From: Paraburkholderia phytofirmans OLGA172
GTDB taxonomy: Bacteria; Pseudomonadota; Gammaproteobacteria; Burkholderiales; Burkholderiaceae
Direction: 5' to 3'
Length of the DNA: 64,000 nucleotides
Assembly (NCBI RefSeq): GCF_001634365.1
Contig: NZ_CP014579.1
Span: forward strand, 186,001-250,000
The number at the start of each line of letters is the position of its first letter. The stretch's first letter is position 1. A program made the translations under genes and the position numbers. The notes under the pieces are model-generated. The model saw only the letters and a program-made list of their open reading frames with translations, was not told where the DNA came from and searched no databases. Of the stretch, positions 43,923 through 53,286 are shown one piece after another.

Positions 43923-44842
43923 TAACGTGCTCCCTTCGTATAGTTCGGATGCCACGCGAGGAGCCGGCGCTCGAGAAAGCGCGCGCACGCGTCTGTCGCC
44001 ACCCCGATTCCCGCGTAGATCACGATTGTCATCACGATCACGTCAGTACGCAGGAATTCTCGCGCGTCCATAGCGAGAAAGCCGATTCCGGTGCTTGTCG
44101 CAATCGTTTCTGCAACGACAAGCGCGAGCCATGCGGTAGCGAGGGAATAGCGCACTCCTGCAAGCACTGATGGCAGGGCGCCCGGCAACACGATTCGGCG
44201 AATCAAAATGTCCGTTGACAGGCCCATCACGCGGCCCAGTTCGAGCAGCTTCGGATCGACCTGACGGATGCCGAGCACCGTGTTGATGTAAATCGGGAAC
44301 ATCACGCCTAGCGACACCAGAAAGATCTTGCCTACCTCGCCGACGCCGAACCACACGATCACCAGCGGCAACGCCGCCAGAAACGGAATCGTACGCAGCA
44401 TCTGGATGTTGCGGTCGAGCAGCGCCTCGGCAATACGAGAAAATCCGACAGCCGTCCCGAGCGCGAAACCCAACGTCCCGCCGATCGCAAATCCAGCCCC
44501 GGCGCGCAACAGACTGACTGCCATGTCGCTAAGGAGACGCCCGTGCGCAATCAGAGTGATCGCGGTGTGGAAAATCTTCGTGGGCGCCGGCAGTACTTGC
44601 GGCGAAAGCAGGCCGATCCTCGCGAAAAATTCCCAAATCAACAGGAGCACGAGTGGAACTGACCACGATATGATGTTCAACCGGCGCGGCGAAATTCCGG
44701 AAGAGTCGGACCGTAGCCCGATGGCAGCTCGCGTTGCGCGTGGCGCAATCACGCCCCGGCGCGTGCCCGGCAGAGGCAATGCACCCGTTCGCCCCTCAAC
44801 ACCTTCAGAACCGACCACTGGATGGCCCCATTTAAGCAACAA
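43922..44842 (-). CDS. ABC transporter permease (SsuC-like)
   Basis: A permease of up to 306 residues with about six membrane segments. The EAA loop, GRVMGLSTDILIRRIVLPGALP, contacts the ATPase. PAPTKIFHTAITL near residue 80 is typical of the SsuC/TauC family. The start is uncertain: TTG 44842 is the longest, and GTG codons inside the first 35 residues could serve. The first ~55 residues are Arg/Gly/Pro-rich and cytoplasmic. It opens the six-gene unit; an AT-rich promoter region lies at 44860-44945. Confidence 0.88.
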   Translation of the reverse strand: MLLKWGHPVVGSEGVEGRTGALPLPGTRRGVIAPRATRAAIGLRSDSSGISPRRLNIISWSVPLVLLLIWEFFARIGLLSPQVLPAPTKIFHTAITLIAHGRLLSDMAVSLLRAGAGFAIGGTLGFALGTAVGFSRIAEALLDRNIQMLRTIPFLAALPLVIVWFGVGEVGKIFLVSLGVMFPIYINTVLGIRQVDPKLLELGRVMGLSTDILIRRIVLPGALPSVLAGVRYSLATAWLALVVAETIATSTGIGFLAMDAREFLRTDVIVMTIVIYAGIGVATDACARFLERRLLAWHPNYTKGAR

Positions 44843-45010
44843 TATACGTGCAGCATATCGACGCGGGCCGGCCTTGAGAATTATGAAATTATTCTATGTT
44901 TAGGCATATTTAATATTTGAACAGTGCATGTTTATTTTGCTGACAGCCGTCCCGGTGGTCACTCCGCGCTCGGTATTTCCACCTTAGACGGCTGCACTCC
45001 CGTAGAGCCT

Positions 45011-46351
45011 TTAGATTGCGACTTCGGGCGGGGGTTGGCGGAAGAGGCGTGTGATCCAGCACAGGTAAGCCAAACCGATTACGAACCAGATCACGCCTAG
45101 CACAAGCGCGGTCTTGTCGAGGCTTGCCAGCAGCCAGATATCTGCGACCGCACCAATCAGCGGGAAAATCAGTCCACCCACGACGCCAATCTTCTTATCG
45201 CCGTGATTGCCGGTTAGGTAGATGCGTACCACGCACAGGTTGACGGCGGTGAACGCGAGGAACGCGCCGAAGTTGATGAAGGAGGTGGACGTCGCGACAT
45301 CGAGTTTCAAAGCGATCAAACCAACGACACCCGCAATGGCGATGTTGATTGCCGGGGTCTTGAACTTGGGGTGGATGAAGCCGAAGATGCGTTTCGGAAG
45401 AACTTCGTCGCGGCCCATGGCGTAAAGCAGACGTCCGACGCTTGCCTGCGCTGCGATGCCCGACGCGAACTGCGCAAGGATAAGGCCGGCCAGGAAAACG
45501 GTGACGAACATATCGCCGCCAATCATCTTTGCCACTTCGAAGGCGGCAGAGTCGGCGTCCTTGAATTCGACGCCCGGATGTGCCAGTTGCGTCGTGTAGG
45601 CGGCCAGCACGAAGATTGCACCACCTATCAACGCGATCCACAGGATGGCGCGCGGCATGGTTTTCTTCGGGTCGATGGTTTCTTCTGTGAGCGTCGAAAC
45701 CGCGTCGAAGCCGAGATAGGAATATGCAGCGATGGCGGCGCCGGCCATCGTTGCTGCGAACGGCACGTGCGGCTTGAAGAACGGCTCCGCCATAGCGATG
45801 CCGCGAGGACCTGCTGCCGCAGCGGCATAGTGCCAGCACAAAGCGACGAACAACGCGACGATGGCCATTTGTACAACCATCAATACGATGTTGAAGCGTG
45901 CCGCCAGTTCAATGCCGACGATGTTCAACGCACTTGTTAGTACAATGAAAGAAACAATCCAGATCCAGGTCGGTACGCTCGGGAACGCGGTGTTCAGGTA
46001 GGCGGCACCGATAAGCCAGATGACCATAGGGAGGAAGAAATAGTCAAGCAGCGTTGCCCAGCCGACCATGAAGCCGAGATGCCCGTTGAAGGTCTTGCGT
46101 GTGTAGGTGTAAGCGGAGCCCGCGACCGGAAAGAGGCTCGCGAGTTTGCCGTAACTGAGCGCTGTAAATGCGATCGCGACTAGCGCGAGCAGATAAGCAA
46201 GGGCGGCAGTGTCTTTGCTCGCCTGAGCAAGCACACCGTAGGTGCCGTAAACGATTAGCGGCGCCATGTAAGCCAAGCCAAACAGTAAGACTGATGGTAG
46301 GCCTAAAGTACGCTTTAGGTGTGACTGTTCTTCGACGTGCGGCTCTTGCAT
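45011..46351 (-). CDS. APC-family amino acid/polyamine permease
   Basis: A 446-residue, 12-segment APC transporter resembling the putrescine importer PuuP (GLAYMAPLIVYGTYGV, SLFPVAGSAYTYTRK, YLGFDAVSTLTEETIDPKK). The conserved Gly-Ser-Ala and FDAVST blocks contribute to the substrate site. GGAGAAG precedes the ATG. It follows the amidase gene by 86 bases on the same strand, so uptake of an amide or amine and its hydrolysis are likely linked. Confidence 0.88.
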   Translation of the reverse strand: MQEPHVEEQSHLKRTLGLPSVLLFGLAYMAPLIVYGTYGVLAQASKDTAALAYLLALVAIAFTALSYGKLASLFPVAGSAYTYTRKTFNGHLGFMVGWATLLDYFFLPMVIWLIGAAYLNTAFPSVPTWIWIVSFIVLTSALNIVGIELAARFNIVLMVVQMAIVALFVALCWHYAAAAAGPRGIAMAEPFFKPHVPFAATMAGAAIAAYSYLGFDAVSTLTEETIDPKKTMPRAILWIALIGGAIFVLAAYTTQLAHPGVEFKDADSAAFEVAKMIGGDMFVTVFLAGLILAQFASGIAAQASVGRLLYAMGRDEVLPKRIFGFIHPKFKTPAINIAIAGVVGLIALKLDVATSTSFINFGAFLAFTAVNLCVVRIYLTGNHGDKKIGVVGGLIFPLIGAVADIWLLASLDKTALVLGVIWFVIGLAYLCWITRLFRQPPPEVAI

Positions 46352-46437
46352 GACTTCTCCTGAACTCTGGGCAAGCGGGTTGGAATCGTCCAGAGCAGAC
46401 GCCCCGAACCGGTGAAGTACAACTAGGTGAAAAAACG

Positions 46438-47277
46438 TCAGCCGATGCGGCGGTCTCCAACTACGAGGGCGCGCGATCCGTCCTCGTTGTCGACTCTCTT
46501 AAGGTCGAGTGCCACGCGCGCATCATGCAGATAGCGGTAATGCTCCCGGCTCGTTTCGAGCCGGGAGAAGTCGATTTGAGTTTTGAGTACCGTTTCTTCT
46601 GATCCGGCCGCAGCAAATATTTCGCCGAACGGGTCGACGAGTGCCGATTCACCAGGAAACGTCAGGTTGTCGTCGCCAGAACCACACCGATTTACCATCA
46701 GCGCGAACATCTGGTTTTCCATTGCGCGTGCCTGGATAGCTCGTCGATGAACCGGTCCGAAAGGGTCCATGTTGCCGTTGGTGACAATCAGCAGATCGGC
46801 GTCAAGAGCAGCAACGGCGCGCCCTGATTCCGGAAACTCGATGTCGTAGCAGATCAACAGGCCGACTGTGATGCCGTTCCATATGCACGTCTCAAACCGA
46901 TTGCCGGCGCTGAACACGCCGACGTCTGATGACCAGAGGTGCGTCTTTCGATAGTGCAGCGCAATTTCACCGCTCCCGTCGATCAGTACGGTCGTGTTGT
47001 AGAAGAGCGCTCCGTCGCGTTCTGCGAGACCTACCGCTACAGATACGCCTGCCCGGCTGGCGGCGTCACGCACAGCGCTTAAGGCTGGGCCTCCAAGTGC
47101 CTGCGCAATAGCGGCGACGTTCGTCCGGGTTGGGAAGCCAGACAACGTGGCCTCGGGAAATACGATAAGCTTCGTGCCGCCAGAAACGTCGGCGCGGCCG
47201 ATCATGTCGACGACCTTGCGCGTGTTGTGTGCGACATCGCCATCTAACAGCGAGATTTGCGCGAGTTCTACCTGCAT
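46438..47277 (-). CDS. carbon-nitrogen hydrolase (nitrilase superfamily amidase)
   Basis: A 279-residue C-N hydrolase. The catalytic triad is Glu42 (FPEATLSGF), Lys111 (YRKTHLW) and Cys143 (LICYDIEFPE). The overall length and ICYDIEFPE suit amidases (aliphatic amidase, carbamoylputrescine amidase or omega-amidase types) better than true nitrilases. Paired with a PuuP-like permease it may hydrolyse an imported amide or N-carbamoyl amine. AAAGGCG lies upstream of the ATG. A LuxR-type regulator is divergent, 128 bases away. Confidence 0.88.
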   Translation of the reverse strand: MQVELAQISLLDGDVAHNTRKVVDMIGRADVSGGTKLIVFPEATLSGFPTRTNVAAIAQALGGPALSAVRDAASRAGVSVAVGLAERDGALFYNTTVLIDGSGEIALHYRKTHLWSSDVGVFSAGNRFETCIWNGITVGLLICYDIEFPESGRAVAALDADLLIVTNGNMDPFGPVHRRAIQARAMENQMFALMVNRCGSGDDNLTFPGESALVDPFGEIFAAAGSEETVLKTQIDFSRLETSREHYRYLHDARVALDLKRVDNEDGSRALVVGDRRIG

Positions 47278-47405
47278 TTTTTCGCCTTTTTCAAATGCCT
47301 TTCGCCGGCCATATATAGCACTGCTTCTTTTTGGTCCAGGTCATTATCGGGGTATTGTTTTTGTCCAGAAATCACCCATCCGGGGTACCCTCAGCGGAGA
47401 AAAAT

Positions 47406-48200
47406 ATGGAGTTCGAATGGCGGGACCTCGCATTTCATCGGGAGATAGGCTCGGTCATCGATGCCATCGACAGTCCGCATTTCTGGGCTCGTCTGACCCG
47501 CGTTCTGGAACGGCACATCGGCTTTGATAGCTGGGTTGCGCTGCGATTCTGTCGTGATGCACCACCGTTGGTTTGCGCCGAACAGGCGCTCCCCGATGGA
47601 AAAATAGATCTGATGTTTCGAGACTATCTCGCGGCGGTTTATCAACTTGACCCTTTCTATCTCGCTGCGTTTGAACAGCCTGTTTCAGGGTTCTATTCAC
47701 TTGCAGATGTCGCACCCGACAATTTTCGGATGACGGAGTACTACCAGCGCTACTTCAAGAAGAACATCGTCGGCGATGAGGTTCACTTTAACGTCGTGAT
47801 AGACGCCAATTACACGATGGGGCTTTCTCTCGGGAGTATGAAGCGATACGACGAACGGGAAATAACGTTGCTGACACTGTTTTCGCCGTGGGTTTTGGCG
47901 TTAATGCAACAGCGGCTGCGACACGAAAATTTTGGCACCAGGCAGGACGGCTCGGACTCTGTCGGAGACGGCGATTCCGATTTGACGGACCGTTTTGGTC
48001 TGCTGGCAGAGAAAAAAGGACGGGGTGCGCTAACCGCCAGAGAGATTGAGGTGGCAATGTTGACGCTTAGCGGATTTTCTTCGCGGGCGATTGCCGAGAA
48101 GCTTTCGATATCCTTCGAGACTGTACGCGCACACAAGAAACACATCTACGTGAAGTTGGACGTTAGCTCTCAGTCAGAGCTATTTGCAATGTTCTACTAA
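47406..48200 (+). CDS. LuxR-type regulator with N-terminal sensory domain
   Basis: A 264-residue regulator. Residues 200-260 are a LuxR HTH (ALTAREIEVAMLTLSGFSSR, IAEKLSISFETVRAHKKHIY). The N-terminal ~180 residues resemble GAF/autoinducer-type folds but lack the Trp/Tyr/Asp pattern of acyl-homoserine-lactone receptors, so a small nitrogenous ligand is as likely. ATG 47406 has GCGGAGA upstream; 25 open codons before it look untranslated. It is divergent from the amidase-permease genes, the probable targets. Confidence 0.85.
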   Translation: MEFEWRDLAFHREIGSVIDAIDSPHFWARLTRVLERHIGFDSWVALRFCRDAPPLVCAEQALPDGKIDLMFRDYLAAVYQLDPFYLAAFEQPVSGFYSLADVAPDNFRMTEYYQRYFKKNIVGDEVHFNVVIDANYTMGLSLGSMKRYDEREITLLTLFSPWVLALMQQRLRHENFGTRQDGSDSVGDGDSDLTDRFGLLAEKKGRGALTAREIEVAMLTLSGFSSRAIAEKLSISFETVRAHKKHIYVKLDVSSQSELFAMFY

Positions 48201-48410
48201 TCCGGTCGTGCCGGTAGCGACCAGGCTTCCTAGCGCTAACCCGCGTCAACTCGCCGGCCAGCCCCGGCCTAAAGTCGTGTGGCGCCTCGCTCGGCCAAAT
48301 CCGCTGTTAGGCCTGTGGGCTACGCTGCCTCAACCGCCGCGAGTGCCCTCAGGACCTGTTGGTCCCGGGGCTGTCGACTATCGCGATTCGAATAGCCTCG
48401 TGTCAATCAG

Positions 48411-49466
48411 TTAGAAAATCTCGCGCCACAGATCAAGTGCCTGCTGCACGGGGCGGTCGGAATAGCTGAACAGCACTGCATCGCTGTCCGCCTCCAGGCG
48501 ATATGGCATCCAGGAGGGGCAGACGAACACGTCTTTCGGACCGAACGCCAACACCTGATCTCCTACAATGCAGCGTCCATTTCCTTCGACAACGGCATAC
48601 ACAGTGGAGTCCGTCGCGCGATAGGATGCCCCGCGAAAGCCTGCAGGCAGCAACTGCATGAAAGTACCGATCGTGGGCATCGCCCAGTCGCCGGTGACCG
48701 GGTTGGTATATTGCAGTTTGTGGCCCCAGACGACATGCGGCTCTTCCTGCGCCAGTGTATGGAGTGCCTCGCGTGTGCGGTCGTAGGGATACCAGAAAAG
48801 CGGAGAAGTGCGCGACCGTGACTTATATTCCACGGGCTTCATGGTGTTGCCGAAGCGGGCAAGATTGCTGCCCGCGCTCCGATCCGTTTGCTGACTCTCG
48901 CTAAGACCATCTTCACGGAATTGGGCGTCGAGCAGTTCCACGATAGGAATGTCGAGACCATCCAGCCAGACCATTGGCTCAGCAGACGTATTGCCGTGGT
49001 CGTGGAAGGTCCACGATGGGGTAATGACGAAGTCCCCCACGTGCATCGTTACGCGTTCGCCATCCACGGCCGTATACGCACCGTCACCGTTCATGATGAA
49101 GCGCAGGGCGGATTGCGAGTGACGGTGAGCGGGGGCGACCTCCCCAGGAAGGATCAACTGCAGGCCTGCATAAAGGCTGTGCGTAATACGGGTGCGCCCA
49201 CGAAGGCCGGGATTCTCGAGCACCAGCACACGACGTTCGGCCTCTTTTGCGGTAATGATTCGCCCGCTCTCCTGCAGCCACGGCCATACCGTATCCCACT
49301 TCCACAAATACGGAACGCATGGTGTATTGGGAGTTGCTGTCACGACAGCATGCAGTACCTCCCACAGCGGCGCGCAGTTCGAACCATCAATTTTCTCGTA
49401 GAACGCTTTTCGAGCCTGCTGCGTCTCAACAATATTCCCGACGTGAGAAACACGGTTGTCGTTCAT
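48411..49466 (-). CDS. gentisate 1,2-dioxygenase
   Basis: A 351-residue bicupin ring-cleavage enzyme that opens gentisate between C1 and C2 to maleylpyruvate. The first cupin has PAHRHSQSALRFIMNGDG (two iron His and spacing) and PSWTFHDHGN (third His); the second cupin lacks a full set, as normal. NPGLRGRTRITHSLYAGLQL is a typical preceding block. ATG 49466 has AAGGAGAC upstream and overlaps the FAH stop (ATGA). It is the last gene of the P450 operon. Confidence 0.92.
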   Translation of the reverse strand: MNDNRVSHVGNIVETQQARKAFYEKIDGSNCAPLWEVLHAVVTATPNTPCVPYLWKWDTVWPWLQESGRIITAKEAERRVLVLENPGLRGRTRITHSLYAGLQLILPGEVAPAHRHSQSALRFIMNGDGAYTAVDGERVTMHVGDFVITPSWTFHDHGNTSAEPMVWLDGLDIPIVELLDAQFREDGLSESQQTDRSAGSNLARFGNTMKPVEYKSRSRTSPLFWYPYDRTREALHTLAQEEPHVVWGHKLQYTNPVTGDWAMPTIGTFMQLLPAGFRGASYRATDSTVYAVVEGNGRCIVGDQVLAFGPKDVFVCPSWMPYRLEADSDAVLFSYSDRPVQQALDLWREIF

Positions 49467-50380
49467 GCTGTCTCCTTCTTTCCGGCGGTCTCGGGTGTGG
49501 TAGCAGCTACACCCGTGGCGCCGTCGGCTGCCCGAACCGCGACGCGGATTTGCCCAACTCCATCGAAAGCGCAATCGATAGTGTCGCCGGGCAGCACCGG
49601 ACCAACGCCCTCGGGCGTGCCAGTTAGCAGAATGTCACCAGGGTGCAGCGTGTAGAAGCTTGATGCAAATTCGATGAGCTCGGCAATGCCGAGAATCAGG
49701 TCCTTGGTATTTGCCTTCTGACGAGGCTGGCCATTCACTGTCAGCCAAAAATCGATATTTGAAGGATCCGCGACTTCATCTGCCGTCACCATCCATGGGC
49801 CAAGAACCGTAAAGCTGTCGATGGATTTGCGGAGACTGCGCTCTTCGGGCCCTCTCGCGGTCATATCGAGACCGACGGCGTAACCGGCAACGTAATCGAA
49901 CGCCTGTGCCTGTGTGATGTTGCGCCCGGTCTTGCCGATGATGACTGCGAGCTCGGCCTCGTGGTCGTTTCGGCGGTCCAGGTGTTGTAGCTCGACGCCT
50001 GCCGCAGGACTCACGATCGAGCTGGTTGCCTTCAGGAACAGGCCAATTTTCTGAATCTCGGCGACCTGGTTGTTGTGGTGAACCTCGACCTGCGCTCGTG
50101 CCTCTTCAAGGTGCTTTTTGTAATTGACTGGCGCGGCGACCACCTTGCCGGGATTGGCTACCGGGCTGAGTAAGCGGACGTCGGCGAGCGGGCGCAATGG
50201 GGCGGATGGTGCGATGCGCCTGATTTCATCTGCCACCTGCGCCAGATTTGCAATTAGCGGATCAACTGTAGGTAGCGGATAGCGATGGAGTGGCAACACG
50301 TCGAGTGCGGCTGTCACGTCGCGTACCGAGTCTCCTTCGACGACACCAAGCCGGTCGTCATCGAATCGGCAAATTTTCAT
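49463..50380 (-). CDS. fumarylpyruvate/maleylpyruvate hydrolase (FAH family)
   Basis: A 305-residue FAH-fold hydrolase. PVNYKKHLEEAR holds the catalytic His, EAELAVIIGKTGRNI and GLDMTARGPEERSL the metal ligands, and HPGDILLTGTPEGVGPV the C-terminal signature. With gentisate dioxygenase it should split maleyl- or fumarylpyruvate into pyruvate and maleate or fumarate. No glutathione-dependent maleylpyruvate isomerase is seen in the operon, so direct hydrolysis or an isomerase elsewhere is implied. Confidence 0.88.
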   Translation of the reverse strand: MKICRFDDDRLGVVEGDSVRDVTAALDVLPLHRYPLPTVDPLIANLAQVADEIRRIAPSAPLRPLADVRLLSPVANPGKVVAAPVNYKKHLEEARAQVEVHHNNQVAEIQKIGLFLKATSSIVSPAAGVELQHLDRRNDHEAELAVIIGKTGRNITQAQAFDYVAGYAVGLDMTARGPEERSLRKSIDSFTVLGPWMVTADEVADPSNIDFWLTVNGQPRQKANTKDLILGIAELIEFASSFYTLHPGDILLTGTPEGVGPVLPGDTIDCAFDGVGQIRVAVRAADGATGVAATTPETAGKKETA

Positions 50381-50422
50381 GGGGATCTATCTCCGTTATT
50401 GGTTGTGAAGCTGCGTTGCCGC

Positions 50423-50743
50423 TTAAAACTGCGAAGCCGGTACGTTGAGCACGAGGCCATCAAGCGTCGGCCCGACAGAGAGCTGACAGCTGAGCCGACT
50501 GTTCGCCTCGACACCGACGGCGAAAGCCAGCATCTTCTGCTCGTGCTCGGTCTTTTCAGGCAAGCGATCGGCCCATGCCTCGTCGACGTATACGTGGCAG
50601 GTTGCACAAGCGCAGGCGCCGCCGCAGTCCGCGTCGATGCCGGGAACGTTATTGGCTACGGCAACTTCCATAACTGACATGCCATCAGGACCCTGATAGA
50701 CAAGCTCTGCTCCGTCGGCCGTGCGAAAGTGGATGTGTGTCAT
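50423..50743 (-). CDS. [2Fe-2S] ferredoxin of the P450 system
   Basis: A 106-residue adrenodoxin/putidaredoxin-type ferredoxin. Ligands fit Cys40, Cys46, Cys49 and Cys86 ([11 protein letters not shown] and RLSCQL). [13 protein letters not shown] is the conserved redox-partner region. It lies between the FAH and reductase genes with ~40-base gaps and would carry electrons to the P450. Confidence 0.92.
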   Translation of the reverse strand: MTHIHFRTADGAELVYQGPDGMSVMEVAVANNVPGIDADCGGACACATCHVYVDEAWADRLPEKTEHEQKMLAFAVGVEANSRLSCQLSVGPTLDGLVLNVPASQF

Positions 50744-50783
50744 GAATATCTCTCAAGTTCTGGCAGGTTATTGGGGCTGCCGA

Positions 50784-52022
50784 TTATGTCGGGAAGGGTT
50801 GTGGGTGCAGCGGCAGCGATGCGTCCGCCAGGCGGGTTGTGTCCAGCGGGGTGGACGTCTGGATAAACCCTTTGCCTGCCATGAAATCGGCCGCTGCGTC
50901 TAAAGCCTCAACAGCCAGCAATCGGCCCTGCCGGAGATACCAGACCGACTGCGTTGCTTTGCCAGAATCTTGTTCGGCCGGTTTGCGCACGATGATCTCG
51001 TCATGGCCGTGAGCTATGCCAGCCACCTGGATTCGATGCGAATACTGGTCTGACCAAAACCAGGGCACGCTCGCAGGCGGAGTCTTCTTGCCGGCAAGTA
51101 TGGCCGCCGCGTTTTTGGCCTGATCTACGGCGTTTTGTACCGACTCCAGCCGAAGTCCGGGCCCATAAATCTCATGCGTTTGCTCAGTGCAATCGCCGAT
51201 CGCAAAGACGTGCGGGTCGTTGGTTCGCGCATTCGCATCTACGAGAATTGCGCTTGCACAGGCGATATCGGCTGCTGCAGCAAGTTCGATATTAGGTGTT
51301 GCGCCGATCCCAACTACGAGTGCATCGACTGCCAGCGGCGCTGCTTTTGTGTGGATTGTCAGTCCACCAGGGGCTGCTTCCACGGCTGAGATTGAGGACC
51401 CGAGGCGGATATCGACCCCGTTGCTGATGTGAAACGCGTGTACGGCTGCCGATGTCGCCTCGCCAACGGAGCGTTGCATGACTCGAGGGGCTGCCTCAAG
51501 CACGGTTACGTCTATCCCGAGTTGTCGCGCTGAGGCGGCCACCTCCATACCAACATAACCAGCGCCCACGATTCCAATACGTCGATAACCGGAAAGCGCC
51601 GTCTTTAACGCCTGCGCTTGTGCGAGCGAGCGCAGATAGTGAATTCTGGGGTCACGCTCAGGCAGTCCTGGGAAGATGCGTGCACGCGCGCCGGTAGCGA
51701 AGACCAGGCTGACATAGGATATGCGTGCGCCGCTACTCAGCACCACTTCGCGGGCTGAGCGGTTGACCCACTCGACCCGTTCACCGAGACGCAACTCACA
51801 GCGCAATGTCTCGTAGAAGGATGCTGGCCGAAGATGAAGTGACTCGGCAGTGCTCGCACCTTTCAGATAGCCCTTGCTAAGAGGAGGACGCTGGTAAGGT
51901 GGGGTAAGTTCATCGCTGACGATGGTGAGCGTACCGTCGTAGCCCATCTGCCGGACTGAGGCAACGAATTGACACGCTGCCTGACCGCCGCCTATGACAA
52001 GAATCCCGCGTTCGGCTGTCAT
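50784..52022 (-). CDS. FAD-dependent ferredoxin reductase of the P450 system
   Basis: A 412-residue putidaredoxin-reductase-type enzyme. FAD motif LVIGGGQAACQFV, PPLSKGYLKG near residue 50, NAD motif GIVGAGYVGMEVAA and second FAD motif NDPHVFAIGDC are clear. ATG 52022 is 5 bases downstream of the P450 stop; the frame stays open 13 codons more. It is a paralogue of the dioxygenase reductase at 12536. Confidence 0.92.
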   Translation of the reverse strand: MTAERGILVIGGGQAACQFVASVRQMGYDGTLTIVSDELTPPYQRPPLSKGYLKGASTAESLHLRPASFYETLRCELRLGERVEWVNRSAREVVLSSGARISYVSLVFATGARARIFPGLPERDPRIHYLRSLAQAQALKTALSGYRRIGIVGAGYVGMEVAASARQLGIDVTVLEAAPRVMQRSVGEATSAAVHAFHISNGVDIRLGSSISAVEAAPGGLTIHTKAAPLAVDALVVGIGATPNIELAAAADIACASAILVDANARTNDPHVFAIGDCTEQTHEIYGPGLRLESVQNAVDQAKNAAAILAGKKTPPASVPWFWSDQYSHRIQVAGIAHGHDEIIVRKPAEQDSGKATQSVWYLRQGRLLAVEALDAAADFMAGKGFIQTSTPLDTTRLADASLPLHPQPFPT

Positions 52023-52026
52023 GGCA

Positions 52027-53286
52027 TTACCCCAGCGTGACTGGCATGGTACGAATGCCACGGAAGCGGGCGTTCGGGTTAAAGCTCAAGCCTTCGCGCA
52101 GGTCGAGCTTCGGAAAGCGTTTGGTGATGGCTGGCAGAGCGATGCTGGCTTCCAATCGCGCCAAGGGTCGACCGAGACACACGTGAATGCCGGCCCCGAA
52201 CGCAAGGTGGGGATTGGGACGGCGATCCAAATCGAATTTTTCCGGGGAGTCGAATATCCGCTCGTCGCGATTGGCGGACGCTTGAGCGACGATGACCTCC
52301 GTGTTGGGCGCAATTGTTCCGCCGCTAGGAATCGCCACCTCACGCGTGGTCCGGCGGCCCTGGAGTTGCAGAGGGCTAGCGTAGCGGAGGCATTCCTCGA
52401 TGCCCACAGCCACGACGGAGGCATCGGTGGCCATGGCCATGCGCTCAAACTGGTCACGGTTCTGGATTAGCGCGAGCGTTGAAAGACCGATGAGATTGGT
52501 GGTTGTCTCGTGACCGCCGTTAAGCACGAGGATGCACATGTGCAACATCTCGTTCTCGCTGATCTGTTGACCGCTTTTTTCCGCTTTCACGAGCGCACTG
52601 ATGATGTTGCTGGGCGTCTCTTCAACCGGCTGGGAGCGCCAAAAGTTGACGTAGTCAAGCAGATAGGCCTTGAATTCCGCTGTTGCCTTGTGCCCGGCGG
52701 CGATTGCCTCAGCAGACACGGCTGGGTTCAGCGGAAAAAGAACCTGGGCACCAAGATCGCGTATGCGCGGGCCGTCCGCGCGCGGAACGCCAAAAATGTC
52801 GCAAATGACCTGAATTGGGATGCGAGAAGCAAAGTCGGCGACGTAATCGATGTCCTTGTTGTCCTCAAGTTCGTCGAGGAGTTTCGCCACAATCTCGTGC
52901 ACGCTGACCCGCAGTCGCTCAATGCCGAACTGGGTGAAGAAAGGATTCACCACCTCACGGAGGCGGTCGTGATCCGGCGGGTCGCGAAAGAGCATGCTGG
53001 TGGTGTGCTGTTCCAGCAGCGGACCTTCGCCGAATTTTTCGCGGTATGCCGCCTCCCGATTTACCACGCCGGAAAGGTCTCGCCAGACAGCCTTGACGTC
53101 ATCGTAGCGAGTGAGCAGAACTGACCCGTCTGAGTTGACGTGCGCGGGCTCGTTGTCCCGCAGGTGTTTAAAGAAGGGGTAAGGATTGTCGTAGTACGTT
53201 TTCGGGAGCTGAAAGAGGTCAAAATCCTCGGTGGCCGAATGGACCTGCTTTTCCGCAGGCGCGGAGTGAGTCTGTTGGATCGCCAT
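52027..53286 (-). CDS. cytochrome P450
   Basis: A 419-residue bacterial class I P450. The I-helix motif is GGHETTTN (Ala replaced by Gly but the acid-alcohol pair kept), the ExxR is ECLR in GIEECLRYASP, and the haem Cys is Cys370 in FGAGIHVCLGRPLARLE. ATG 53286 has GGAGACG upstream. With ferredoxin and reductase in the same operon it forms a full three-component monooxygenase; gentisate dioxygenase downstream suggests that it hydroxylates or demethylates an aromatic to gentisate, as the dicamba-pathway DsmABC P450 system does for dichlorosalicylate. A direct substrate cannot be read. Confidence 0.92.
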   Translation of the reverse strand: MAIQQTHSAPAEKQVHSATEDFDLFQLPKTYYDNPYPFFKHLRDNEPAHVNSDGSVLLTRYDDVKAVWRDLSGVVNREAAYREKFGEGPLLEQHTTSMLFRDPPDHDRLREVVNPFFTQFGIERLRVSVHEIVAKLLDELEDNKDIDYVADFASRIPIQVICDIFGVPRADGPRIRDLGAQVLFPLNPAVSAEAIAAGHKATAEFKAYLLDYVNFWRSQPVEETPSNIISALVKAEKSGQQISENEMLHMCILVLNGGHETTTNLIGLSTLALIQNRDQFERMAMATDASVVAVGIEECLRYASPLQLQGRRTTREVAIPSGGTIAPNTEVIVAQASANRDERIFDSPEKFDLDRRPNPHLAFGAGIHVCLGRPLARLEASIALPAITKRFPKLDLREGLSFNPNARFRGIRTMPVTLG

